From Phylloscopus collybita (taxonomy: Eukaryota > Chordata > Aves > Passeriformes > Phylloscopidae): 64,000 nt of DNA. How positions within the stretch are numbered: the stretch's first letter is position 1; every line of letters begins with the position of its first letter. The stretch covers positions 6,310,501 through 6,374,500 of the forward strand of contig JAJNNQ010000023.1 of the NCBI GenBank assembly GCA_027886175.1, written 5' to 3'. Below are positions 1 to 11,195 of the stretch, in pieces. The translations under genes were made by a program, and so were the position numbers. The notes beneath the pieces were generated by a model. It was not told the origin of the DNA. It saw only the letters and a list, made by a program, of their open reading frames with translations, and ran no database searches.

Positions 1-1300
1 ACAGGTGGAGCCGCAGCTTTGGCAGCCCCAGCTGGGGCAGCCCCTGCAGCGGCTCTGACCAGCAATGCCCAGGGAAGCTCCAGGGCTGGGATGGTCTCCT
101 CTGGCTGACCAAGCGGAATCAGGACATCCCAAAAGCATTGGAAATACTCCACACTGCCAGGGGTAAAAAGCATGGAGCCCACAGCAGCCCAGGGACTGCC
201 CAGCACCAGTTTTTAGTAAACCCCTGGGAAGAAAAAGGAGATTTCCAGCCCAGGGGGCAGCACAGTCCATTTCACCCTCAGCGGGAGCAGGACATGTGGC
301 ACAGGGGCTGAGCAGCATGAGGGGTGATTCAGAGTCCCCACAAGGGACCAGGGACAACGCTGATGGCACAGCCCCACCAAGGCTGTAGTCCCTAAATGCC
401 GAGGGCTTGCTCCCACTTCTAACCCCCCCAGCCCCTCAGCAGCTCAGCAGAGAGCGGCTGGAGCCTCTTCAGTCACACGGCCCTCCCTGCCTGGCCCCGG
501 GAAGGGAGGGAGCAGCGACCCCCGCCAGCCCTGCATCCTCGCGGGGAGCACGGGAACAGCAGCATTGAGGGACGGCTGCGACAGGAGCTCACCCAGCATC
601 ACCCAGATCAGGGCTCATCTCTCAGAGCCGAATCCCCGCAGCCAGGAGAGCCCCCCCGGCTCCTCATCCCGTGGGCTGCACCCACCCCGCCGGGATGTCT
701 GTGCATGGCTCGGGCACACAGCCCCGGGAGGTCACACAGGGCTGCTGCTAAAATCTGCGAGGTGTCGCACACAAAGAGCCGAGCTGGCAGAAGGTAAATG
801 AACTCAAACAAAAAGTGCGGCGCTGTGTTACAATTCTGTGTCACCTTCGGCTAAAAAAAAAAAATGCTCCCAAACAGCTCTTCTCGTCAGCGGACGGCCA
901 CGGTAATTGTCAAAGAAAACAATGAAAGGTGACAGCGCCCGACCCAGGACAACCCCCTGGCATCGACCCAGCACCCCAGGCACGTCCACATCCCGCAGCG
1001 CCCGGGTCAGTCCCGCTCCCCGACAAAGCGTCCGGTTCTCATTCCCGCATACAGAGGGACCCCCGTGCTGACATCCCCCCGCAGCGGGGACAGCCCAACG
1101 CACCCGCTGCGGCTCCCAACGCTTTTCTAAACCCGGCATCGCTAAACCCGGCATCGCTAAACCCGGCATCGCTTACCGGAGACGGCAGTGCCCGGGGTGC
1201 GGGCGAGGCCCCGCGCAGGACACCCCATGGCCCGTCCGGCTCCTGCTCAGTCCCTGCACGCCGCGGGCACCCAGGCGCCGGGGCGACGGCAATTCATATC
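1..1300. other. Upstream intergenic sequence, no gene recognised
   Basis: No exon with recognisable homology or convincing splice structure was seen on either strand. GC content rises towards the CBX2 promoter. A short 15-bp tandem repeat (1128-1172) is the only structured element. In mammals the next gene upstream of CBX2 is ENPP7; nothing of it is visible here. Confidence 0.5.
1128..1172. repeat. 15-bp tandem repeat, 3 copies
   Basis: The unit TAAACCCGGCATCGC occurs three times head to tail without mismatch. It sits about 1 kb upstream of the CBX2 start codon, in GC-rich flanking DNA. Confidence 0.9.
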
Positions 1301-2161
1301 CCTGCGGCTCCCGCACGGCTAACGGCAGGCTCCGGGCCCGCGGAGGAGAACTCCCTGAGGTGCTGACTCATCTTCTTCCATGCCTGTAAAGCACCATATT
1401 TCATCCTTCCACGCCCACAGCGCACAACCGCCGTGCAGCGGCTCCTCACGCAGCCCTGCACGCCTCGGTGCGTGCGGTGCCGGCGCGGTCGGTGCCGCCG
1501 CACCCCCGGGAGCGCGGCTCGGGAGGGATGGTGGGCCGGGCGGTACCGAGCTGCGAGCCGGCACCGCGCGAGGGTCACAACCGGTCCACCCCCCTTGGGA
1601 AATCTTTTATTCTGTTATAATCAACTGTTTTAGAACTAAAACGTGCCCGTGCTGCCGCCGCCTGTTCCGGCCCGGCGGCGACCGGCAGGGACCGGCGCTG
1701 GCTGCCCCAGCCCCAGGGCGCTTTGTCCCCAGGAGGGACCCTGGGCGGGGGACTCGGAGCCCGGGTCCTCGCAGCAGGAGCCCCTCGCGGGGTCGGACCG
1801 GGGGGATCTCCCGCGGGGCCGGCCGGGGAAGCCCCCTGCGCTGCCCGGGGAAACAAAGCCCCGGGCCGGGCCACCCCATTGTCCCCGCTCCGGCCGGGCA
1901 GCGGCCGCCCCCGCGCGGGAGGAAGAGGAGGGGTCGCACACAGACAATGCCTCCCCCCACCCCCCACGCCAGATCGCCCCGCCCCCTGCTCCCCATTGGC
2001 CGGCGGGGAATTTGGGGACCCCCACCCCGCCCCTCCGCCGTATTGTGCCGGGGGGCGCGCGTGGATCTGGGGGGGTCGGAGCGCGCGCGGCCGCCGTCGG
2101 GGGCGCGCCCGGGGGCTCCCCTTGTGTGTGAGTGCGCGGGGGTGTGCGCGGGGCCGGGGCC
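1300..2161 (+). promoter_or_regulatory. CBX2: CBX2 CpG-island promoter and 5' UTR
   Basis: Dense CpG sequence runs up to the CBX2 initiator ATG and continues into introns 1 and 2. An inverted CCAAT box (ATTGG, 1995-1999) and several GC boxes lie within 200 bp of the ATG. No TATA box is obvious, as expected for a Polycomb-family CpG-island promoter. The exact transcription start cannot be fixed from sequence alone. Confidence 0.6.
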
Positions 2162-2233
2162 ATGGAGGAGCTGAGCAGCGTGGGAGAGCAGGTCTTCGCC
2201 GCCGAGTGCATCCTCAGCAAGCGGCTCCGCAAG
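2162..2233 (+). CDS. CBX2: CBX2 coding exon 1
   Basis: Encodes residues 1-24 ([15 protein letters not shown]...RLRK), including cage residue F12. The donor is AAG|GTGGGA, phase 0. Confidence 0.95.
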
Positions 2234-5200
2234 GTGGGACCCGCCGGCCCCGCACCCCCCGTCCCCGCGCCCCTCCGCACCCCCCGCCGCCGCTAACGCG
2301 CCTCTTTCCCCGTCTCTTTCCGCAGGGCAAGCTGGAGTACCTGGTCAAGTGGCGAGGCTGGTCCTCCAAGTGAGCGGGGCGGTGCGGGGCGCGGAGCGGT
2401 GCGGGGCGCGGTGCGGAGCCGCGCGGCTCGCGGAACCATGCGGTGCGGAGCGGGGCGCGGTGCGGGGCGCGGGTACCGCCCGCCCGGCCGCTTTTGTTTG
2501 GGTCGTGCCGCTCCTTTTGTTTACAAATAAGCGCGGCCGCGGCCGGGCCCTCCCCGCCACCGCGTGGGGCTCCGCTCCCCCCCCCTCCCCCCACCCCCGG
2601 TTCGGTCCGACCCCCCCGGAGTCGCCGCACCCCCCGGCTGTGCCGGCCCCGCGCCCCTCGCCCGCTCTACTGAAACCGGAGCTCCCCCGGGATGCGCGGG
2701 GCTCGCCTCGCCCCGCGGCGGCGTGGCCGCCCCCTTCCCCATCTCCCTCCCCCGGCCGCTCTCCCCTGCCCGCCCCCCGGCTGTGCCGGCCCCCGCTCCG
2801 GGCATGCCCCGCTCCGTGCCAGCCCCGACTGGCCCTGGGTGAAGCCCCCGGTGCCGGAGCGGCGCGGGGGGCCGGCCCCCCGCTCTCACCCGCTCCGCGT
2901 CCTCTGTTGCAGGCACAACAGCTGGGAGCCTGAGGAGAACATCCTGGACCCCCGGCTGCTCCTGGCTTTCCAAAAGAAGTGAGCAAACTCTAAATATTTC
3001 TAAGCAAACTGTAAAGTCAATTAACTTCTAATTGGCTGCACGTGTGGTGGAAGTTGTTGGAAACAACAGCCTGGAGCTGGCGGGGCCCTTTGTGGCCGGG
3101 CCCTTTTGTTTGTCCCCGGAGTCACCGTCCGGGGCTACCTGGCCCGGCCGTGCCGTGGCCAGGCAAACACCGCCGGCTCAGGGCCCGGCAGCGCTCTGGG
3201 CGCCCCAGGGGATCGCGGCAGTGCCTGGCACAGGCCTGGGGCTCCCGGTCCCCATCCGGGCTCAGGGACCTTAGCTGTGCCTTGGGGGTGGCATCAGACC
3301 CCTGAGGGGGGATGGTGCTTGGGCTTGTGAGACGTGAAAGCAAACTTGTGGAGGGTGAAGCTCTGGGAGAGTGAGGGAAATAGTATCTGGGAGAAAATTG
3401 TAGAGAATGGTTTGGATTAGGAGGGATCTTAAAGCTCTTCCCCATCCATCCCATCATTTCCACCATCCCAGGTTCCTCCATTCCTGTCCAACCTGGCCTT
3501 AGGTTGGGGCAGCCACAGCTTCTTTGGGCACCCTGTGCCAGGGCCTCCCCACCCTCACAGGGAAGAATTTCTTCTTAATACCCCATCTAACCCTGCCCTC
3601 AATCAGTTGGAAGCCATTCCCTGTGTCCTGTCACTCCAGGCCCTTGTCCAAAGTCCCTCTCCAGCTCTCTTGGAGCCTCTTTCAGTCCTAGAAGATGCTT
3701 TGAAGTCTCCCAGAGCCTTCTCCAGGCTTAGCAACCTGGATGGCAGAACAAAATGGTGCCTGTCCTCTGTCGGGTCCATGGCTCCTGCCTAGAGCTGGGC
3801 TGGGAGCAGCAATCCTTCCAGAGCCCTGGAATCACTCACGGAGCAGAGGGGTAGCCAGCTGGCTGTGGCACACACGGTGCTGCCAAGTATTTTGACTTTG
3901 TAATAATAAAAATCATTAAGGTTTATGATAGGATTCGATTATAACTGGTTTCTGGATCCATTTTTTTCAAGAATGGGATCTGGTGTTGAGTGCAGACAGG
4001 ATGGTGTTTGATCAGCTGGATATGTTACATCTAAACACCATCCCCCTTAAACAGATCTGGGAGCACAGTGACCTGAAGCCTGCACCCCAGCCTGGGTCAC
4101 CCTGGGCAGAGCAGGAGGCGCAGGAGAGGTGGAAGGAGTTCAGCCAAGGGGGGGACTCACTGAGCTTCCAGGGGATGCCTTTGCTTTTCCCACACTCAGC
4201 ATGGAAGCTCAGCACAGCAGGGGTGTAACCAAAGCAAGGCTTAGCAGGGCTGGGGGCAGATCCTTCCCTTTGCCTGATCCCCTGTGCCAGAAAAATGGCA
4301 AATCTCACCAGGACCTGGAAAAGGCACAGGTTCAGGGTGGGCAACACCATGTGCTCATCACTGACTGCTGGGAGCTGCAGGGATGTTGCTGATGCAGACA
4401 GGGATGCTCTCTGGTCACCATCTGCCTGTCTCAGTTCCCTTGGATGTTTTTTGGTTTTTTTTCCCCCATAAACATTGTCCTTAATCCTTGTTTTCTCCAG
4501 GGAACACGACAAAGAAGTGCAGAACAGGAAGAGGGGCAAGCGGCCCCGGGGCAGGCCCAGGAAGCACGTGGTGAGTGCCAGCAGTGGTGGGAGCCCCTGG
4601 CTCTGGCAGCTCCAGAGGGGCTCTGGCCTTGGAGGGCACCGGGGGTGGGTGGTGGCCTCGAGCACACAACTCATCCCATCAGCTGATGGATCCCTGGAGA
4701 TCAGCTCCACGGAGAGAGAACCTGTGCGTGTCTCCACGCCGCCCTGGGGGATTTGTGGTGCCTGTAACCATTCCTTGGTCACTGCTGCTAACTCCCCCTG
4801 TCTCTGTCGCTTTGCAGGAGCCAGAGATGCCTCCAAAAACTAAGTCAAGTAGCTCCTCTTCCTCCACGTCCTCCTCTTCCTCCTCCTCCGAGGAAGAGGA
4901 TGAAAGTGATCTGGAAGCAAAGAGGGGTCCCCGCAGCAGAGAGACGCACCCGGTGCCGCAGAAGAAAGCTCAGATCCTGGTGGCCAAGCCCGACATGAAG
5001 GACGCTTCCAGGAAGAAGCGTGGGCGGAAACCCCTTCCCCCGGAGCAGAAGGCGGCTCGAAGGACCGTGAACCTGACAAAGGTGCTGAAAACGTCCCGGA
5101 AGGAGGTGGCAGGCGGTGCCAAGCTGGTGGGGAAGCTGCAGCCCCAGCACAGCCCGCAGGGCTCAGGCATGGCTGTGCTGAAGGATCCACCGGGCCCCTT

Positions 5201-6134
5201 GGCTGGGCTCAGCTCAGGGGGGTCGTCGGTGGAAAACCTGCCCAACATGATGAAGAGCAGCTCGGCGAGCCCCAGCCAGGCCATCAGCTGGCAGAGCTCC
5301 ATCGTGCACTACATGAACAGGATGTCCCAAAGCCAGGCCGCGGCCGAGAGCTCGGCCCTGGGCAGGCTGGCACTGAAGGCACAGGCAGCCAGCAAGGGCA
5401 GCTTAGGGCTGGACTTGAAAATGAGGAACCAGAAAGGCTCTGGGGAGCTGGGGCTGAACGTGCAGGGACCCAAAACCACAAAGGCTTCTGGCAGCAGCGC
5501 CGGAGGGGACCAGAAATCGGGGTTTGCTGCCGGAGGCCAAATGCTGCCCAACGGCAGCAAGACGCCATCGAGCTCGGCTGGGATCCAGGCAGCCTCCAGC
5601 CAGGAGCTGAACCTGCAGGCTCTGAACCTGCAGAGCGTCAGAAATGGGCCGAGCGTGGCCGGCGGGAGCGGCCTCCCCCGGCACCTCTGCGGCTCCCTGG
5701 CCAAGGGCTCTGCTGGCAGCGCGGGCGCCAAGGGCGGCGCGGCCGGGGCCGGGCTGAGCGCTGCCAGCGCTGGCACACTGCCGGGGGGGGATGGCAGCAA
5801 GAGCAAGAAGCAGCGGGCAGGGGACAGGGACTCGGCCAAGGGCGGCTCAGCTGGCGCTCAGGAGGGACACGCGGCCACGGAGAGCCGCAAAGCCTCCGCC
5901 CTGTCAGAGGCCAGCACAGGCGAGGACAGCAGCTCGGATTCGGACCGGGATTCAGCCTCCCTCCCGGGTGTGGGCCAGAACATGTCTGTTTCCATCCAGA
6001 CCAGCCAAGACTGGAAGCCCACCCGCAGCCTGATTGAGCACGTCTTTGTCACCGATGTCACCGCCAACCTGATCACTGTGACGGTCAAGGAGTCCCCCAC
6101 CAGCGTCGGGTTCTTCAACCTGCGGCAATACTGA
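2162..6134 (+). CDS. CBX2: Chromobox protein 2 (canonical PRC1 subunit), complete, five coding exons
   Basis: CBX2 is a nuclear Polycomb protein. Its chromodomain binds H3K27me3 and its C-box binds RING1A/B in canonical PRC1; in mammals it compacts chromatin, forms condensates and acts in gonadal sex determination. Joined exons are 2162-2233, 2326-2369, 2913-2978, 4501-4570 and 4818-6134, all with GT-AG borders and matching phases, giving 522 aa (human 532). Residues 1-62 are the chromodomain with aromatic-cage residues F12, W33 and W36. An AT-hook (RGRPRK) ends at about residue 82. A serine tract (about 94-108) followed by an acidic patch corresponds to the CK2-phosphorylated region. The last 35 residues contain the C-box ([17 protein letters not shown]) and end in NLRQY. 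The start lies in a good context (gccATGG). The linker after the AT-hook is shorter than in mammals. It is convergent with CBX8. Confidence 0.96.
2326..2369 (+). CDS. CBX2: CBX2 coding exon 2
   Basis: 44 bp encoding [14 protein letters not shown] plus two bases of K39; it carries cage residues W33 and W36. Acceptor cgcag|GGC; donor AA|GTGAGC. Intron 1 is only 92 bp. Confidence 0.95.
2376..2471. repeat. GC-rich degenerate tandem repeat in CBX2 intron 2
   Basis: Overlapping copies of GCGGTGCGGGGCGCGGAGCG-like sequence start six bases after the exon 2 donor. It is very CpG-rich and may help keep the island unmethylated; no coding role. Confidence 0.75.
2913..2978 (+). CDS. CBX2: CBX2 coding exon 3
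   Basis: 66 bp encoding the end of the chromodomain ([21 protein letters not shown]) with split codons at both ends. Acceptor ttgcag|G; donor AA|GTGAGC. Confidence 0.95.
3404..3745 (-). mobile_element. CR1-type LINE fragment in CBX2 intron 3
   Basis: The sequence shows the standard avian CR1 3'-region pattern read in reverse: AGAATGGTTTGG near the start, then GGGATCTTAAAGCTC. It continues with the conserved AACCTGGCCTT, CACAGCTTCT, CCCTCACAGGGAAGAATTTC and later segments. By orientation the element's 3' end is at the left. It is truncated and has no reading frame. Confidence 0.85.
4501..4570 (+). CDS. CBX2: CBX2 coding exon 4 (AT-hook)
   Basis: 70 bp, from the last base of a split K codon to HV84; it encodes [21 protein letters not shown] and so the AT-hook. 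Acceptor tctccag|G; donor CACGTG|GTGAGT, phase 0. It is three bases longer than the equivalent exon of CBX4 and CBX8. Confidence 0.92.
4818..6134 (+). CDS. CBX2: CBX2 coding exon 5
   Basis: Encodes residues 85-522: the serine and acidic patch, the conserved basic blocks ([32 protein letters not shown]), the motif [14 protein letters not shown] and the C-box. Acceptor ctttgcag|GAG. The stop TGA is at 6132-6134. Confidence 0.95.
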   Translation, partial: EPEMPPKTKSSSSSSSTSSSSSSSEEEDESDLEAKRGPRSRETHPVPQKKAQILVAKPDMKDASRKKRGRKPLPPEQKAARRTVNLTKVLKTSRKEVAGGAKLVGKLQPQHSPQGSGMAVLKDPPGPLAGLSSGGSSVENLPNMMKSSSASPSQAISWQSSIVHYMNRMSQSQAAAESSALGRLALKAQAASKGSLGLDLKMRNQKGSGELGLNVQGPKTTKASGSSAGGDQKSGFAAGGQMLPNGSKTPSSSAGIQAASSQELNLQALNLQSVRNGPSVAGGSGLPRHLCGSLAKGSAGSAGAKGGAAGAGLSAASAGTLPGGDGSKSKKQRAGDRDSAKGGSAGAQEGHAATESRKASALSEASTGEDSSSDSDRDSASLPGVGQNMSVSIQTSQDWKPTRSLIEHVFVTDVTANLITVTVKESPTSVGFFNLRQY

Positions 6135-8591
6135 GCCCGGGAACATAAAAGAAGGGAGAGGGTCCTCCAGCCTCACCCTCACCTTTGCCCAGCTCCTCCA
6201 TCAGGCTTTTTTTTTCTTCAAGTGAACGCAGAGCCCTCCTGAGACCTGCTGGAACTCGTGTCTGGAAAGGCTGGACAAATAACGCAGTGAAACCTGCTCC
6301 AGACTGCCAGCAGGCCCTGGCTTCTCTCAATCCTCCTCTGGAGCCGTGCCCCACGTGGGGTGGTCGATGCCGTTCTCTGGGAGCGGGGACACCGGTGCTG
6401 CCAGGGGTGTCAGGCTGGCCAGTTTTGAGCCAGGCTTCACTGCAGGCAGGTCTCTTCGCTTGGAAACAGCCAAGGTCTGCGGCTCACTGGCCACGGGAGG
6501 TGTGGAGCTGCCGTGGGACAGTCTTACACCTGGGAGAGGACTGGGAGATTCTCTCCTGGGCTTCCTGTGGATCTGTCCATGAGCCATGGGGAACTGCAAG
6601 TCAATCCAAATGAGGCAGCTGCTGCTCCCAGCCCTCGAGGCTGTGGGGGGGCAGCTGCATTCGGGGGTTTTTCAGGGTACACTCAGCCCAGCCACCCCCC
6701 TGGGCGAGGTCATTTCCAATGATGGGAAACCCACAACGTTCCCGTTGGGGTTTCCAGCTGATAGGGAAATATTGTTTACATTTTTTCTTAAGGATTTTTT
6801 TTTTTTTCATGAGGGAGGGAAATAACCCCAGTCTAAGATAGTTTAAATCCTGGATGCCGCTAACAGAACAGGGTAGCAGAGGTGGTTTTTTTGGAGGGTA
6901 TCTCCTTTCTGCTGGAGGGAAATCCTGCCTTGAGAGCCAGCAGGATCCACCAGCTTCTCTGCAGTGATTTGACTTCCAGAGGAACACGAATTTCTGGGCA
7001 GCCCAGGGATCTCCCACACCACTCCTCTGCCTCATCCTGGCATTGCCAGCATCTCCACCTCCTGCTCAGCAGGTTCCAGGCACTCATAGGGACCAAGCTG
7101 GGGAATATTTTTTATTTCTTTGCAGAACATGTGAACCCTTCCAGCAGCAGGTAGGTTGGTGCTGGGACAGCCAGGACACCCAGGACTGCTGCTCCCTGGG
7201 TGAGACTCATGCTGATCATCCGTGGTTTTCTCCAGAAAGCGCAGAAGCTGGTCAAAGCCACCTGCATTGGTGGTCTGGAGTGGTGGGAAAGGAAAGGACA
7301 GGAGAGGGAGAAGGGCTAAGGCCAGTGGGTGCCGCAAGCTGCTGTTCCCCAAGGAAGCAGAGCAGCTTCCCCTGGCTGTCCCAGCAGCTGGGCTGCTCCC
7401 TTTGGCTTGTACTTGCACCCAATAATGGCTTTTCCACTGCAGATTTCTCTTACAAGCCAAAATTAGCAGCAGTTCAGGCAGAGTTTAGTAGCATTCGAGG
7501 TCATTGTAGTTCTGTTGGTGCTGAGTCCTTTTCTCAGAGGTGATGAGCAGCTGGAGGCTGCCCTGTGGGGTTCAGACATCCTGACCAGCAGGTCACTGCT
7601 TAGGGGGGTCACCAGGTGACTGACCTGGCACCAGGGTAGGCATTTCCCTTTGCCCCAGGTAGGGCCACTCACAGCATCTTCACTCACAGGAGTGTGGATG
7701 CACGGGGCCAAACTGGGGGCACAGGTGCTTCTGACCCCTGGCACAGCAGCCCCCTGTGGCCATGGCTGCTGCCAGTGGGGTCATTCTCAGGTGATGCCAA
7801 AATGTCACAGTCTGTGCAGTTTACCTTCTGCTGTAACCTTGCCAAACGAGCCCCAAGGAAGCATTGGCCAGCAGAAACCAGTGCCCCAGGCATGGGCTGT
7901 GCTGTGCTGTGCTGGGGGGGTGAGTGCTCTGGGAGTCTGGGGGCGTGGCGGTGACGCTCTCACCCACCCACACACCAATGTTTGCTACTCGGCCTTTGCC
8001 AACCCAAACTGATCAACCATGTGCCTTTCAGACCGTCCTTATCTCAGCCCTGTCTGTGTCCCATGACAGGTTTGTGCCTATGCAAAGCAGGGTGGTGGCA
8101 GGGTCTTGGGGACGCAGTGACACCGATGGGGAGAGGTGTCCTGGTCCCCTGTGGGACACGCAGCTGCCGTGCAGAGCCCTGACCCTGCAGAGGGGAATTG
8201 CTGGCCTGGCAGGGATGCTCTTGCCTGCAGCAATAGGATGTGTGGATTGGTTTCTCCAAGGGGGAGAAAAGCATCTGAAGACCCTCCAGGGAGTGCCAGG
8301 CCCACGGGGCAGGGTGGGAGATGGGCTGGCAGCGGGTGAAGTGCTGGCTGCTCCCTCCAGAGCCTCTGTCTCAGCTCCCACGGGTTCCTCCACGCAGGGC
8401 CTGGCTCCTGCCTCCTGCTTGGGCAAGGGGGACATGTATCCCAATATCCCAGGGGCCAGGCAGGCTCCTCCATCACCCACCCTTCCCAGGTGTGTCCCCT
8501 CCAGCAGCACAGGACTCTGCTGTCACCACTTGCTATTGTGCCTTTTGCTCACCAGCTGGTTCAATTCCAAAGGTCTAACGATGGTGAAAAT

Positions 8592-8594
<3 letters not shown>

Positions 8595-8639
<45 letters not shown>
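8595..8639. repeat. Poly-T tract (45 T)
   Basis: Uninterrupted run of 45 T followed by C. It lies inside the presumed CBX2 3' UTR. Confidence 0.95.
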
Positions 8640-8899
8640 CTGACCATCTCGCTCTACATTTCTTCCCCAGCCCCTTTCTCACTTGGGATCTCACTTGGGA
8701 TCCTCATCCTGGGATCTCACTCAGCTCTCCCAGCAGCGCTGGGGGGGTTGAGTGCACAGCCCCCATTGGGGTTTGCCTCCCAAAGACATCCTGTGAGTAA
8801 TTCACCGGAGTCTTTGGTGGACAGGGGTTGGAAGACCCCTGGTTGGTGCAGACCCTGGTTATGTTCCGTTAGGATTCAAGTTCTACCTGGTTTTATTCC

Positions 8900-8921
8900 T
8901 TTTTTTTTTTTTTTTTTTTTT
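8900..8921. repeat. Poly-T tract (22 T)
   Basis: Homopolymer run in the presumed CBX2 3' UTR, about 260 bp after the longer T45 run. Confidence 0.95.
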
Positions 8922-9698
8922 GAGTTTGCTGCTATGGGTTGGCATGTTCAGCCGGGTGTCAGACAGGCAATTAAAGGTTTGTCACTTGTCATTTTCTAAG
9001 GGGTTTCCGGTGTGGAAAGTCCTGTGGTATTTGTAGAGTGAATGGATATTTTCCCCAGGCGTAATCTGGTTAAGCATCCTTGTTGTTTTCCATTGGACTG
9101 GAAGAGGTGGCCGATTCAGCCACCGTCCTGAGAAACTGAGTCTATTTTTATATCTATATTTTGTACCAAAAAAAAACCCCACAAAACCCAGGAGTACACG
9201 GAGGGATGGAGATAGTTTAGGAGTTTGGTTCGTGTTGAGTTTCTGAGCTGCGTGTGAAGGGCTCCAGAGCCAGGAGAAAGGTTTTACCGACAGAAATTGG
9301 AGATAGGTGAAAACAAACGATTGTTCTTGTAACTTGTGCCAGTCACTGCTCTGATTTGTACGTTTTAATTAAAGAGAGAGCCAAATCGGTCCTGTATGAC
9401 ACTTATAATTGCTTTAAGCTGCAGCCGTTTGTTTGCTTTTCTTTTCTGAGAACAAAAGTCGGGGATGTTATTGCCCTGGGAAAGCAGGAGTGTTATGGGG
9501 GCAGGACCAGCTCCCCGCGCAGCACCCCGGCCCCTCACTCACGTTCCTTGCGCAGTTTTCCAGTGTTCCTGGACACTAACGCTAGTGTAGCCCCCAGCTC
9601 TAGGCTGCTTTTAATTTATTTGCAGGAAAACACTAGGAAAAGGTTACGTCGGGTGGGGGGTTTTCTATGACTTTTCCACACTTCTTTTTTAGCATATC

Positions 9699-9704
9699 AA
9701 TAAA
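9699..9704 (+). other. AATAAA polyadenylation signal candidate
   Basis: A perfect AATAAA in an A/T-rich stretch just before GC content jumps at 9720. It is the distal candidate for the end of CBX2 transcripts. Confidence 0.4.
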
Positions 9705-9719
9705 TATTTTTTTAAACTT

Positions 9720-10690
9720 TTCAGCCTCGTGTGGTCCCTCCTCCGGGAGAGCTCCCGTCCCCCTCCCTGCCCCCGGCACCGCCTGGGGCCGCCTCCCTCT
9801 CGGCGGCACCGCGTTCCCGACCCGGGATGCGGCCCCGGGCTGGGGATGTGCGAGGCTGGAAGCGGAGCCGGGGAACCGCGGCGGGGACACCCCAGCGCCT
9901 TCTCTGCTCCACGCAGCCCCTCCCTGCTCAGGTGGTCGGAGCTCAGGTGTCTCCGCCCGCACCTGCGGGACCGGGACCGGGCCGGGCCGCGCCTGCGGAG
10001 GGCGCTGCGGGGCCGCGGGAGGGCGCGGGCGGCCGCCCCCGGGCGCTGCCGTCGGTGCCGCCGTCGGGGGGGAGCTGAGCCCCGCCGGCCGAACGCCCCC
10101 GGCCCGGCCCCACCCCCGGCCGCCCGCGGGGCCCCGTGTGAACGCCCCCCCCCGCCGGGCCGGCGGAGAAAGGCGCCTTTGTGCGGCCCTTCCTCCCGCT
10201 CCTCCCGGCGCTGGCAGCTCCCGCGGCGCGGGGTCCGCGCCCCACCCGCCCGAGCAGAAAAAGGAGGTTAATGAGGACACGGTTTAAAAAACCCATGGAG
10301 CCCCCTACCCCCGCCTGTGCTGTCGGGCCGCCTTTGCACACAAAGGCCGGGCTCCTCGGGCAGGGGCCGCCGCGCCCCCGCCCGCCCCGTCGGAAGGGCG
10401 GAGCGCCGCGGGCCGGGGCAGCGCCGGGCCCGGCCCGGTACCGGGGCGGTTCCTGGGACCGGAGCCGCTCACAGCGCCCCTCACCGCCTCTCGGGGCACC
10501 ACGGGACCCCCGGGGGGGCGCCCCGAGCGGCGACATCTGCGGCCGGGGAACCTCCGCCTCCCCCCAGCCCCGTCGAGTCCCGGCCCCGGCCCCGCACGGC
10601 CGCGGCCGTCGGGAGAGAAGGGGCTGCGGGGCCACCCACCCCGTCGGGGCCCCAGCGCACAGCCCACGATGCTCCCAAGCACCCCAGGGC
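9720..10690. other. Orphan GC/CpG-rich block between convergent CBX2 and CBX8
   Basis: An abrupt switch to very GC- and CpG-rich DNA, bounded on both sides by AT-rich 3'-UTR-like sequence. No exon with known homology was found. A TATA-like GGTTTAAAAAACCC lies at about 10281-10294. The long open frames here are expected from the composition and are not called as genes. Confidence 0.6.
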
Positions 10691-11163
10691 CACAAAGGGA
10701 AGCCAGACACGTTTCTATTTACAAAGTATATATTTAAACTGACATAAAAAGCAGGTCTCATATGGACATTCACGGCTGGCAGAAGACACGTAGTTAAGCT
10801 TCACTTCTGAGACTGAGATTTAGCCAAATCGCTTCTGTACAAGTCTTAGATTTAAATAATTCACACGCACACGCCCGCACGCACACACACGCAGGGTACA
10901 CGTTGCTATGTACAGACACACAGAAACACCCACAGGTAGGGTTTGCTCCGGGCCGGTGTCGGACACACGGACACGGAGCCCCGGCGGGGCGGGAGCGGCT
11001 CCGGGCTCTTTGCAAAAGGGAAGGATGCTCCGAGGAGCACAAACAGCTCAACCCCCTCCCTCCTCATCGTCCAACAACACCCACGTCCCGTGTCAGCACC
11101 AGAACCAGCACATCAGCTCTTCGTACAAACCAAGTTAAAAAGCTCAATTTTACAAAATGTGTC

Positions 11164-11165
<2 letters not shown>

Positions 11166-11191
<26 letters not shown>
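11166..11191. repeat. Poly-A tract (26 A) followed by (AG)n
   Basis: A homopolymer run followed directly by a short AG repeat. Confidence 0.95.

Positions 11192-11195
<4 letters not shown>

Larger units (their letters stand above)
6135..9373 (+). other. CBX2: Probable CBX2 3' UTR
   Basis: No coding sequence is recognisable. GC content falls and T/A-rich tracts appear, notably T45 at 8595-8639 and T22 at 8900-8921. A candidate ATTAAA signal lies at 9368-9373 and an AATAAA at 9699-9704, so the transcript could end near 9.4 or 9.7 kb. The UTR boundary is inferred, not observed. Confidence 0.55.

Noticed and set aside
213..416. Short minus-strand frame near the left edge
   Set aside because: No homology, no splice context and no neighbour to support it.
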